29,328 bases of DNA from Plasmopara viticola (GCA_001695595.3 MBPM02000315.1:1-29328); one strand, 5' to 3'. Numbered from the stretch's first letter, positions 21,255 through 29,328 are shown. Made by a program: numbers and translations. Notes: generated from the sequence alone by a model not told the origin.

Positions 21255-22253
21255 GATCCAACAGAATGCTTATACACTTCGTTGTGGCTCTATCGCATCT
21301 GTGCATGTCTTCAGCAATAAAAAGGACGTATATTTGGCCGTACAACGTCTCAGTGCTCCAACATTCTTATTATACACTTCGTTGTGGCTATATCGCATCT
21401 TTGCATGTATTCATCGATAGAAAGGACGTATCTTTGGCCGTACAACGTCTCAGCGCTCCAACAGAATGATTATACACTTCGTCGTGGATCTATTACATCT
21501 GTGCATGTCTAGAGCGAAAGAAAGGACGTATCTGTGGCCGTACAACGTCTCAGCCCTCCAACAGAATGCTTTTAAAATTCGTTGGGGCTCTATTGCATCT
21601 GTGCATGTCTAAAGCGATAGAAAGGGCGTAACTATGGCCGTACAACGTCCTGGGGCTCCAACAGAATTATTTGACACTTCGATGTGGCTCTATAGCATCT
21701 GTACATGTCTACAGCGATAGAAAGGACGTATCTTTGGCCGCACAACGTCTCAGCGCTCCAGCAGAATGATCAGACAATTCGTTGTGGCTGCATTGCATCT
21801 GTGCATGTCTAAAGCGATAGAAAGGACGTTTTTTGGCCGTACAACGTCTCAGCGGTCCAACAGAATATTTCTTCACTTCGTTGTCGCTCCATGGCATCTG
21901 TGCATGTCTAGAGCGAAAGAAAAGAAGTATCTATGGCCGCACAACGTCTTAATGCTCCAGCAGAATATTTATACATTCTGTTGTTGCTCTATTGCATGTG
22001 TGCATGTCTAGAGCGATAGAAAGGACGTATCTGTGGCCGCACAACGTCTCAGCGCTCCAACAGAATGATTATACACATCGTTGGGGATCTATTCCAACTG
22101 TGCATGTCTTGAGCGAAAGAAAGGACGTATCTGTGGCCGTACAACGTCCCAGCGCTCCAACAGAATGAGTATACACTTCGTAGTTGCTCTATCGAATCTG
22201 TGCATGTCTAGAGCGATAGAAAGGACGTATCTATGGCCGTACAATGTCTCAGC

Positions 22254-22296
22254 GCTCCAACAGCTCCAACAGAAGTATCTGTGGCCGTATCTCAGT
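22254..22296. repeat. Collapsed monomer, 43 bp
   Basis: The head CTCCAACAG appears twice in a row and is followed at once by AAGTATCTGTGGCCGTATC. The copy-1 partner at 20655 is a full monomer (AAGTATTATACACTTCG). About 57 bp net is missing, as shown by the offset falling from 1599 to 1542. Confidence 0.8.
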
Positions 22297-22496
22297 GCTC
22301 CAACAGAATGATAATACACTTCGCCGTGGCTCTATTGCTTCTGTGCATGTCTAGAGCGATAGAAAGGACGTATCTATGGCCGTACAACGTCTCAGAGCTC
22401 CAACAGACTTATTATACACTTCGTTGTGGCTATATCGCATCTTTGCATGTATACAGCGATAGAAAGGACGTATCTGTGGCCGTACAACGTCTCAGT

Positions 22497-22636
22497 CCAA
22501 CAGCTTCCATACATCTGAATAAAAAGATATCTGTGGCCGTATATACTATCGTTCTGTCTATCGGTTCATGTCTATTACATCTTTGAATGATCTAGAGCAA
22601 GAAAAGGACGTGTCTGTGGCCGTACAATGTCTCAGC
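22497..22636. repeat. Collapsed three-monomer stretch
   Basis: The partner in copy 1 (20955-21254) is three full monomers. Here about 140 bp remain. Surviving words are in the right order: the CCAACAG head, AATAAAAAGATATC, GTTCTGTCTATC, GTTCATGTCTAT, TACATCTTTGAATG, then AGAGCAAG and GACGTGTCTGTGG. About 160 bp is lost in several small gaps. Confidence 0.8.
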
Positions 22637-23048
22637 GATCCAACAGAATGCTTATACACTTCGTTGTGGCTCTATCGCATGTATGCATGTCTACAGCAAT
22701 AAAAAGGACGTATATTTGGCCGTACAACGTCTCAGTGCTCCAACATTCTTATTATACACTTCGTTGTGGCTATATCGCATCTTTGCATGTATTCATCGAT
22801 AGAAAGGACGTATCTTTGGCCGTACAACGTCTCAGCGCTCCAACAGAATGATTATACACTTCGTCGTGGATCTATTACATCTGTGCATGTCTAGAGCGAA
22901 AGAAAGGACGTATCTGTGGCCGTACAACGTCTCAGCCCTCCAACAGAATGCTTTTAAAATTCGTTGGGGCTCTATTGCATCTGTGCATGTCTAAAGCGAT
23001 AGAAAGGGCGTAACTATGGCCGTACAACGTCCTGGGGCTCCAACAGAA
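22637..23048. repeat. 1.39-kb HOR, copy 3, partial
   Basis: Four good monomers repeat 21255-21660 at an offset of 1382, including CGTATATTTGGCC, CCAACATTCTTATTATAC, TTCATCGATAG, ATGCTTTTAAAATTCG and GTCCTGGGG. The GTCCTGGGG ending is shared with copy 2 but not copy 1 (GTCCTGGCG), so copy 3 was made from copy 2. It then runs into shortened monomers. Confidence 0.85.
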
Positions 23049-23618
23049 TTATTTACACTTCGTTGTGGCTATATGCATCTTCGAGAGCGATAGAAAGAAC
23101 GTGGCCGTACAACGTCCATCCAGCATCTGTGGCATCGTGTGCATGTCTAAAGCAAGAAAGGACGTATCTGTGGCCGTACAACGTCTCAGCGCTCCAAGAA
23201 AGATTATACACTTCGTTGTGGCGCTATTGCATCTGTGCATGTCTAAGCGATAGAAAGGACGTATCTATGGCCGTACAACGTCTCAGCGCTCCAACAGAAT
23301 GTATCACTTCGTTGTGGCTCTATCGCATCTTTGCATGTCTAGAGCGATAGAAAGGACGTATTTGTGGCCGTACAACGTCTCAGTGCTCCAACAGAATGCT
23401 TATACATATGTGCATGTCTCGAAGAAAGGACGTATCTGTGGCCGTACAACGTATTGAATGCTTCATGTGCTCTATGTCTGTGCATGTCTAGAGCGATAGA
23501 AAGGACGTATCTATGGCCGTACAACGTCTCAGCGCTCCAACAGAATATTGTACACTTCGTTGTGGCTATTATCTGTGCATGTCTCGAGCTATCGTATTTG
23601 GCCGTACAACGTCTCAGC
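23049..23618. repeat. Run of shortened monomers
   Basis: About seven consecutive units are all shorter than 100 bp. Approximate starts are 23037, 23118, 23201, 23288, 23385, 23453, 23534 and 23619, giving lengths of roughly 68-97. Losses are small and scattered, for example ATATGCATC for ATATCGCATC and GTCTCGAAGAAAGG for GTCTAGAGCGATAGAAAGG. All pieces are satellite and in normal order. Confidence 0.82.
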
Positions 23619-24318
23619 GCTCCAACATACTTATTGTACACTTCGTTGTGGCTATATCGCATCTTTGCATGTATACAGCGATAGAAAGGACGTATCTATG
23701 GCCGTACAACGCCCCAGTGCTCCAACAGAATGATTATACACTTCGATGTGGCTCTATCGCACCTGTGCATGTCTAGAGCGAATGAAAGGACGCATCTGTA
23801 TCCGTACAACGTTTTAGCCCTCCAACAGAATAAGTATACACTTCGTTGTGGCTCTACTACATCTGTAAATGTCTAGAGCGATAGAAAGGAGGTATCTGTG
23901 GCCGTACAACGTCTCAGCGCTCCAACAGAATGATTATACACTTCGTCGTGGATCTATTACATCTTTGAATGTCTATAGCGATAGAAAAGACGTGTCTGTG
24001 GCCGTACAATGTCTCAGTGCTCCAACAGAAGTATTATACACTTCATTGTGGCTCTATCGCATCTGTGCATGTCTAAAGCGATAAAAAGGACGTATCAATG
24101 GCCGTACAACGTCTCAGTGCTCCAACAGAATGCGTATACACTTCGTTGTGGCTATATCGCATCTTTGCATGTCTAGAGCGATAGATAGGACGTATTTGTG
24201 GCCGTACAACGTCTCAGCGCTCCAACAGAATGCTTATACACTTCGTTGTGGATCTATTGCATCTTTGCATGTCTAGAGCGATAGAAAGGACGTATCTGTA
24301 GCCGTACAACGCCCCAGT
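23619..24318. repeat. Mosaic source block A
   Basis: Spacing returns to 100 bp in phase 19. From 23719 the six monomers (GCGAATGAAAGG with GTTTTAGCCC, AATAAGTATA with CTACATCTGTAAATG, CGTCGTGGATC, AAGTATTATA, AATGCGTATA, AATGCTTATA with GGATCTATTGC) recur at 25914-26511, at an offset of 2195 falling to 2193 bp. Confidence 0.87.
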
Positions 24319-25118
24319 GCTCCAACAGAAAGATTGAACACTTCGTTGGGGCTCTTTTGCATCTGTGCATGTCTAGAGCGAAAGGGAGGACGTACCTGTG
24401 GCCGTACAACGTCTCAGTGCTCCAACAGAATGATTATACACTTTGCCGTGGCTCTATTGCTTCTGTGCATGTCTAGAGCGATAGAAAAGACGTATCTATG
24501 GCCGTACAACGTCTCAGTGCTCCAACATACTTATTATACACTTCGTTGTGGCTATATCGCATCTTTGCGTGTCTAGAGCGATAGAAAGGACACATCTGTG
24601 GCCGTACAACGTCTCAGCGCTCCAACAGAATGATTATACACTTCGATGTGGCTCTATCGCATCTGTGCATGTCTAGAGCGATAAAAAGGAGGGATCTGTG
24701 GTCGTACAACGTCTCAGCGCACCACCAGAATAAATATACACTTCGTTATTGCTCTATCGCATCTGTGCATGTCTAGAGAGATGGAAAGGACGTATCTGTG
24801 GCCGTACAACGTCTCAGTGGTCCAACAGACTTATTATACACTTCATTGTGGCTCTATCGCATCTGTGCATGTCTAGAGCGATAAAAAGGACGTATCTGTG
24901 GCCGTACAACGTCTCAGTGCTCCAACAGAATGCTTTTACACTTCGTTGTGGCTATATCGCATCTTTGTATGTCTAGAGCGATAGAAAGGACGTATTTTTG
25001 GCCGTACAACGTTCCAGTGCTCCAACAGAATGATATTACACTTCGTCGTGGATCTATTACATCTTTGAATGTCTAGAGCGATAGAAAGGACGTATCTGTG
25101 TCCGTACAATGCCCCAGT
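24319..25118. repeat. Monomers between mosaic sources
   Basis: Eight 100-bp units, among them a GCGAAAGGGAGG unit (24319), a CACCACCAGAATAAATA unit with AGAGAGATGG (24719) and a unit with TATTACACTTCGTCG (25019). The 24319 unit resembles 25119 and 26512 (GGGGCTCTTTTGC). I saw no second copy of the block as a whole. Confidence 0.8.
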
Positions 25119-25518
25119 GCTCCAACAGAACGATTAAACACTTCGTTGGGGCTCTTTTGCATCTGTGCATGTCTAGAGCGAAAGAAAGGACGTATGTTTG
25201 GCCGTACAACGTCTCAGCGCTCCAACTGAATGCTTATACACTTCGTTGTGGCTGTTTTCCATCTGTGCATGTCTAGAGCGATAGAAAGGACTTCTCTGTG
25301 GCTGTACAACGTCTCAGCGCTCCAACAGAATGATTACACTTCGTCGTGCTCTATTGCATCTGTGCATGTCTAGAGCGATAGAAAGGACGTATCTGTGGCC
25401 GTACAACGTCTCAACGCTCCAACAGAATGATTAAACACTTCGTTGTGGCTCTATCGCATCTGTGCATGTCTACAGCGATAGAAAGGACGTATCTATGGCC
25501 GTACAACGTCTCAGCGCT
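25119..25518. repeat. Mosaic source block B
   Basis: Four units, starting with AACGATTAAACAC, then GCTCCAACTG with GTGGCTGTTTTCC, a unit with two small deletions (GATTACACTTCGTCGTGCTC), and AATGATTAAACAC. They recur at 26512-26911 at an offset of about 1393. The recurrent copy lacks the two small deletions, so these arose here after the duplication or reflect consensus error. Confidence 0.85.
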
Positions 25519-25913
25519 CCAACAGAATGATTATACACTTCGTCGTGGATCTATCACATCTGTGCATGTCTAGAGCGAAAGAAAGGACGTATCTGTGGCC
25601 GTACAACGTCTCAGCCCTCCAACAGAATGCTTTTACACTTCGTTGGGGCTCTATTGCATCTGTGCATGTCTAGAGCGATAGAAAGGACGTATCTATGGCC
25701 GTACAACGTCCTAGCGCTCCAACAGAATTATTGTACACTTCGTTGTGGCTATATCGCATCTTTGCATGTCTAGAGCGATAGAAAGGACGTATCTGTGGCC
25801 GTACAACGTCTCAGCCTCAACAAATGATTATACACTTCGTTGTGGATCTATTGCATCTTGCATGTCTAGAGCGATAGAAAGGGACGTATCTGTGGGCCGT
25901 ACAACGCCTCAGT
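25519..25913. repeat. Short ordinary stretch with one irregular unit
   Basis: Three regular units are followed by one at 25816 that has both losses (CAGCCTCAACAAATG, CATCTTGCATG) and single-base gains (AAAGGGACG, GTGGGCCG). Mixed gains and losses inside one unit, mostly in short homopolymers, look like read-consensus error. Confidence 0.75.
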
Positions 25914-26511
25914 TCTCCAACAGAATGATTATACACTTCGATGTGGCTCTATCGCATCTGTGCATGTCTAGAGCGAATGAAAGGACACATCTGTGGCCGT
26001 ACAACGTTTTAGCCCTCCAACAGAATAAGTATACACTTCGTTGTGGCTCTACTTCATCTGTAAATGTCTAGAGCGATAGAAAGGAGGTATCTGTGGCCGT
26101 ACAACGTCTCAGCGCTCCAACAGAATTATTATACACTTCGTCGTGGATCTATTACATCTTTGAATGTCTAGAGCGATAGAAAGGACGTGTCTGTGGCCGT
26201 ACAATGTCTCAGTGCTCCAACAGAAGTATTATACACTTTGTTGTGGCTCTATCGCATCTGTTCATGTCTAGAGCGATAAAAGGACATCTATGGCCGTACA
26301 ACGTCTCAGTGCTCCAACAGAATGCGTATGCACTTCGTTGTGGCTATATCGCATCTTTGCATGTCTAGAGCGATAGAAAGGACGTATTTGTGGCCGTACA
26401 ACGTCTCAGTGCTCCAACAGAATGCTTATACACTTCGTTGTGGATCTATTGCATCTTTGCATGTCTAGAGCGATAGAAAGGACGTATCTGTGGCCGTACA
26501 ACGCCCTAGTG
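25914..26511. repeat. Copy of mosaic block A
   Basis: Repeats 23719-24318. It has a 97-bp unit at 26214-26310 (GATAAAAGGACATC for GATAAAAAGGACGTATC). Immediately after it the sequence switches to a copy of block B, which in the source is separated from block A by 800 bp. Confidence 0.87.
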
Positions 26512-26911
26512 CTCCAACAGAACGATTAAACACTTCGTTGGGGCTCTTTTGCATCTGTGCATGTCTAGAGTGAAAGAAAGGACGGATCTTTGGCCGTACA
26601 AGCGTCCAGGCGCTCCAACTGAATGCTTATACACTTCGTTGTGGCTGTTTTCCATCTGTGCATGTCTAGAGCGATAGAATGGACCTCTCTGTGGCTGTCC
26701 GACGTCTCAGCGCTCCAACAGAATGATTATACCTTTCGTCGTGGCTCTATTGCATCTGTGCATGTCTAGAGCGATGGGAAGGACGTACCTGTGGCCGTAC
26801 AACGTCTCAGCGCTCCAACAGAATGATTAAACACTTCGTTGTGGCTCTATCGCATCTGTGCATGTCTACAGCGATAAAAAGGACGTATCTATGGCCGTAC
26901 AACGTCTCAGT
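26512..26911. repeat. Copy of mosaic block B
   Basis: Repeats 25119-25518. The unit at 26512 ends AAGCGTCCAGGCGC, one base longer than expected, and the 26612 unit ends CTGTCCGACGTCTC. From 26881 it continues with the CTACAGCGATAAAAAGG cassette, where the source does not. Confidence 0.85.
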
Positions 26912-27112
26912 GCTCCAACAGACTTATTATACACTTCGTTGTGGCTATATCGCATCTTTGCATGTATACAGCGATAGAAAGGACGTATTTGTGGCCGTAC
27001 AACGTCTCAGCGCTCCAACAGAATGATTATACACTTCGTTGTGGATCTATTGCATCTGTGCATGTCTAGAGCAATAGAAAGGACGTATCTGTGGCGGTAC
27101 AACGTCTCAGCC
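26912..27112. repeat. Two linking monomers
   Basis: CTTATTATAC with GTATACAGCGATAG, then an AATGATTATA / GGATCTATTGC unit with GTGGCGGTAC. The CCG to CGG change in the last unit is the mark of the tetramer D-type unit that dominates the rest of the window, so this is probably the start of that family. Confidence 0.8.
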
Positions 27113-27912
27113 CTCCAACAGAATGCTTATACACTTCGTTGTGCTCTATTGCATCTGTGCATGTCTAGAGCGACAGAAAGGACGTATCTATGGCCGTAGA
27201 ATGTGTAAGTACTCTAACAGAATGATTATACACTTCGATGTTGCTCTATCGCATCTGTGCATGTCTAGAGCGATAGAAAGGACGTATCTGTGGCCGTACA
27301 CACGTCTCAGTGCTTCAACAAGATTATTGTTACACTTCGTTGTGCTCTATTGCATTCTATGCATGTCTAGAGCGATAGAAAAGACGTATTTGTGGCCGTA
27401 CAACGTCTCAGTGCTTCAACAGAATGCTTATACACCTCGTTGTCGGTCTATTGCCTCTGTGCATGTCTAGAGCAACAGAAAGGACGTATCTGTGGCGGTA
27501 CAACGTCTCAGCCCTCCAACAGAATGCTTATACACTTCGTTGTGCTCTATTGCATCTGTGCATGTCTAGAGCGATAGAAATGACGTATCTATGGCCGTAG
27601 AATGTGTCAGTACTCTAACAGAATGATTATACACTTCGATGTTGCTCTATCGCATCTGTGCATGTCTAGAGCGATAGAAAGGACGTATCTGTGGCCGTAC
27701 AACGTCTCAGTGCTTCAACAGACTTATTGTACACTTCGTTGTCGCTCTATTGCTTCTATGCATGTCTAGAGCGATAGAAAAGACGTATTTGTGGCCGTAC
27801 AACGTCTCAGTGCTTCAACAGAATGCTTATACACCTCGTTGTCGCTCTATTGCCTCTGTGCATGTCTAGAGCAACAGAAAGGACGTATCTGTGACCGTAC
27901 AACGTCTCTGCC
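27113..27912. repeat. 400-bp A-B-C-D tetramer, two copies
   Basis: A: CCTCCAACAGAATGCTTATA with CGTTGTGCTC (99 bp, one G short). B: ACTCTAACAG after GTAGAATGTGT, with CGATGTTGCTC. C: GCTTCAACAG with CTTATTGTAC and GTCGCTCTATTGCTTC. D: GCTTCAACAGAATGCTTATA with CACCTCGTTG and GCCTCTG, then AGCAACAG. Order A-B-C-D occurs at 27113-27512 and 27513-27911. The first copy has extra bases in C (GATTATTGTTACAC, GCATTCTATG). Confidence 0.9.
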
Positions 27913-28604
27913 CTCCAACAGAATGCTTATACATTTCGTTGGGGCTCTATTGCATCTGTGCATGTCTAGAGCGACAGAAAGGACGTATCTGTTGCCGTAT
28001 GACGTCTCAGCGCTCCAACAGAATGATTATACACTTCGTCGTGGCTCTATTACATCTTTGATTGTCTATAGCGATAGAATGGACGTATTTTTGGTAGTTC
28101 AACGTCTCAGCCCTCCAACAGAATAATTATACACTTCGTTGTCGCTCTATCGAACCTGTGCATGTCTAGAGCGATGGAAAGGACGAATCTTTGGCCGTAC
28201 AACGTCTCAGCGCTCCAACAGAATGACTATACACTTCGTTGTTGCTCTATCGCATCTGTGCATGTCTAGAGCGATAGAAAGGACGTATCTGTGGTCGTAC
28301 AACGTCTCAGCGCTCCACCAGAATGATATACACTCGTTGTGCTCTTTGCATCTGTGCATGTCTAGAGCGATGGAAAGGACGTATCTGTGGCCGTACAACG
28401 TCTCAGGCTCCAACGAATGATTAACACTTCGTTGGGGCTCTTTTGCATCTTTGCATGTCTAGAGCGAAAGAAAGGACGTATCTGTGGCCGTACAACGTCT
28501 CAGCGCTCCAACAGAATGACTATACACTTCGTTGTGGCTCTATTGCATCTGTGCATGTCTAGAGCGATAGAAAGGACGTATCTGTGGCGGTACAACGTCT
28601 CAGC
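27913..28604. repeat. Interruption of the tetramer by ordinary monomers
   Basis: Seven units not of the A-B-C-D set, close to the general consensus. The unit at 28312 and the next one carry several small deletions (GATATACACTCGTTGTGC, CAGGCTCCAACGAATG), moving the phase from 12 to 5. The unit at 28505 is the representative monomer and also carries GTGGCGGTAC at its end, like D. Confidence 0.82.
28505..28604. repeat. Representative consensus-like monomer
   Basis: This is a full 100-bp unit that differs from my hand-built consensus at about three sites. Using its first base as position 1, it shows the common head GCTCCAACAG (1-10), the variable decamer (11-20), CACTTCGTTG (21-30), the TGGCTCTAT stretch (31-39), GCATCTGTGCATG (41-53), TCTAGAGCGATAGAAAGG (54-71), the GACGTATC element (71-78), and the GGCCGTACAACGTCTC block (82-97, with C85 replaced by G here). 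A TCTAGA hexamer is present in most monomers of the window, so an XbaI digest should give a 100-bp ladder. The start is a convention: any base of the circle of 100 could be called position 1. Confidence 0.9.
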
Positions 28605-29304
28605 CCTCCAACAGAATGCTTATACACTTCGTTGTGCTCTATTGCATCTGTGCATGTCTAGAGCGATAGAAAGGACGTATCTATGGCCGTAGAATGTGTC
28701 AGTACTCTAACAGAATGATTATACACTTCGATGTGGCTCTATCGCATCTGTGCATGTCTAGAGCGATAGAAAGGACGTATCTGTGGCCGTACAACGTCTC
28801 AGTGCTTCAACAGACTTATTGTACACTTCGTTGTCGCTCTATTGCTTCTGTGCATGTCTAGAGCGATAGAAAGGACGTATTTGTGGCCGTACAACGTCTC
28901 AGTGCTTAACAAATATTGCTTATACACCTCGTTGTCGGTCTATTGCCTCTGTGCATGTCTAGAGCAATAGAAAGGACGTATCTGTGGCGGTACAACGTCT
29001 CAGCCCTCCAACAGAATGCTTATACACTTCGTTAGGGCTCTTTTGCATCTGTGCATGTCTAGAGCGATAGAAAGGACGTATCTATGGCCGTAGAATGTGT
29101 CAGTACTCTAACAGAATGATTATACACTTCGATGTTGCTCTATCGCATCTGTGCATGTCTAGAGCGATAGAAAGGACGTATCTGTGGCCGTACAACGTCT
29201 CAGTGCTTCAACAGACTTATTGTACACTTCGTTGTCGCTCTATTGCTTCTGTGCATGTCTAGAGCGATAGAAAAGACGTATCTGTGGCCGTACAACGTCT
29301 CAGC
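28605..29304. repeat. 400-bp A-B-C-D tetramer resumes
   Basis: A at 28605, B at 28704, C at 28804, D at 28904, then A at 29005 (with GTTAGGGCTCTTTTGC), B at 29105 and C at 29205. The D unit at 28904 has a disturbed head (GCTTAACAAATATTGC). It is the same four types in the same order as 27113-27912, about 1490 bp away. Confidence 0.9.
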
Positions 29305-29328
29305 GCTCCAACAGAATGCTTATACACT
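29305..29328. repeat. Partial monomer at the window end
   Basis: The first 24 bases of another unit. Its head is GCTCCAACAG, not the GCTTCAACAG expected for a D unit, so the tetramer order may break here. The array clearly goes on past the window. Confidence 0.85.

Larger units (their letters stand above)
21255..22636. repeat. 1.39-kb HOR, copy 2, partly collapsed
   Basis: Starts at GATCCAACAGAATGCTTATA, which recurs at 22637 (offset 1382). Two units near 21854 and 21954 (AATATTTCTTCAC and AATATTTATACATTCTG) have no partner in copy 1. Two collapsed places occur at 22254-22296 and 22497-22636, where copy 1 has full monomers. The unit lengths of the two copies therefore agree only by chance of gain and loss. 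Confidence 0.85.
1..29328. repeat. 100-bp tandem satellite array filling the whole window
   Basis: The motif GCTCCAACAG, or a one- to three-base variant, recurs about every 100 bp from position 1 to 29305, always in the same orientation. Every base lies inside a recognisable monomer or a damaged one. Monomers differ at a modest number of sites, and the best conserved part runs from GCATGTCTAGAG to CGTACAACGTCTC. The phase (start position modulo 100) moves only at a few small indels: from 1 to 91 around 755-991, to 90 near 2460, 85 at 5985, 84 near 7015, 1 at 8801, 0 at 11900, 34 at 12334, 68 at 12968, 66 by 18466, then more often after 20400. No unique flank is visible, so both array ends lie outside the window. 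I do not recognise the satellite family. Chromosomal location is inference only. Confidence 0.97.

Noticed and set aside
1..29328. CRISPR array (constant part plus variable part)
   Set aside because: The variable decamer is short and takes a few recurring forms, the constant part is too long and itself diverged, and there are no unique spacers or cas genes.
1..29328. Transposon, retroelement or inverted insertion inside the array
   Set aside because: All segments, even the scrambled ones, can be aligned to the monomer in the same orientation. No terminal repeats, target-site duplications or foreign sequence were found.
1..29328. tRNA-like or RNA polymerase III unit in the monomer
   Set aside because: I looked for box A and box B consensus and a T-run terminator in the monomer. 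No convincing pair of boxes and no regular T-run exist (the eight T at 4222-4229 are in one unit only).
1..29328. Ribosomal DNA spacer subrepeats or telomeric repeats
   Set aside because: No rRNA sequence and no short G-rich telomere motif appears in the window. A spacer origin cannot be fully excluded without flanks, but nothing supports it.

Overview
This window is eukaryotic-type satellite DNA. From the first base to the last it is one head-to-tail array of a roughly 100-bp monomer, in one orientation, about 290 units by hand count. I see no gene, RNA gene, transposon, telomere repeat or unique flanking sequence. The hand-built consensus is about 48% G+C. It starts (my phase) with GCTCCAACAG at position 1. 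Its landmarks are CTTCGTTG at 23-30, GCATGTCTAGAGCG at 49-62 (containing an XbaI-type TCTAGA), GACGT at 71-75, GGCCGTACAACGTCTC at 82-97, and CAG at 97-99. The organism cannot be named from this. A long diverged satellite with nested higher-order repeats (HORs) points to a eukaryotic heterochromatic, pericentromeric, centromeric or subtelomeric block.

Layout: 1-735 is an opening run of monomers. 736-800 is a small out-of-phase patch. 801-2012 and 2399-3611 are two near-identical copies of a 16-monomer (about 1.6 kb) HOR. 3612-4389 is mixed. 4390-5984 holds 200-bp dimers grading into 400-bp tetramers. 5985-6584 is another 200-bp dimer run, which feeds a 600-bp hexamer repeated at 6385-6984 and 6985-7583. 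7584-8720 ends in a scrambled segment. 8821-9400 repeats 7404-7983, followed by 200-bp dimers to 9700. 9701-11899 is mixed. 11900-13024 is a 634-bp HOR with a 34-bp stub of a monomer in each copy. 13768-17240 is a 2-kb HOR present twice, with a 1-kb echo. 16968-18865 contains 900-bp and 1.1-kb duplications. 19900-23048 is a 1.39-kb HOR in three copies, increasingly damaged by deletions, and 23049-23618 is a run of shortened monomers. 23719-27112 is a mosaic of two duplications. 27113-29328 is a 400-bp tetramer (A-B-C-D), interrupted once.

The biology here is satellite evolution: unequal exchange or local amplification at many scales (200, 400, 600, 634, 900, 1390, 1600, 2000 bp), strict conservation of the 100-bp unit length, a hypervariable 10-bp segment beside a nearly constant half, and sequence variation at CpG sites that suggests cytosine methylation. 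Open reading frames of 60-190 codons occur throughout, but they follow from the repeat: 100 is not divisible by 3, so the same monomer is read in three frames. I do not annotate them as genes. All alignments and counts were made by eye and should be taken as approximate.
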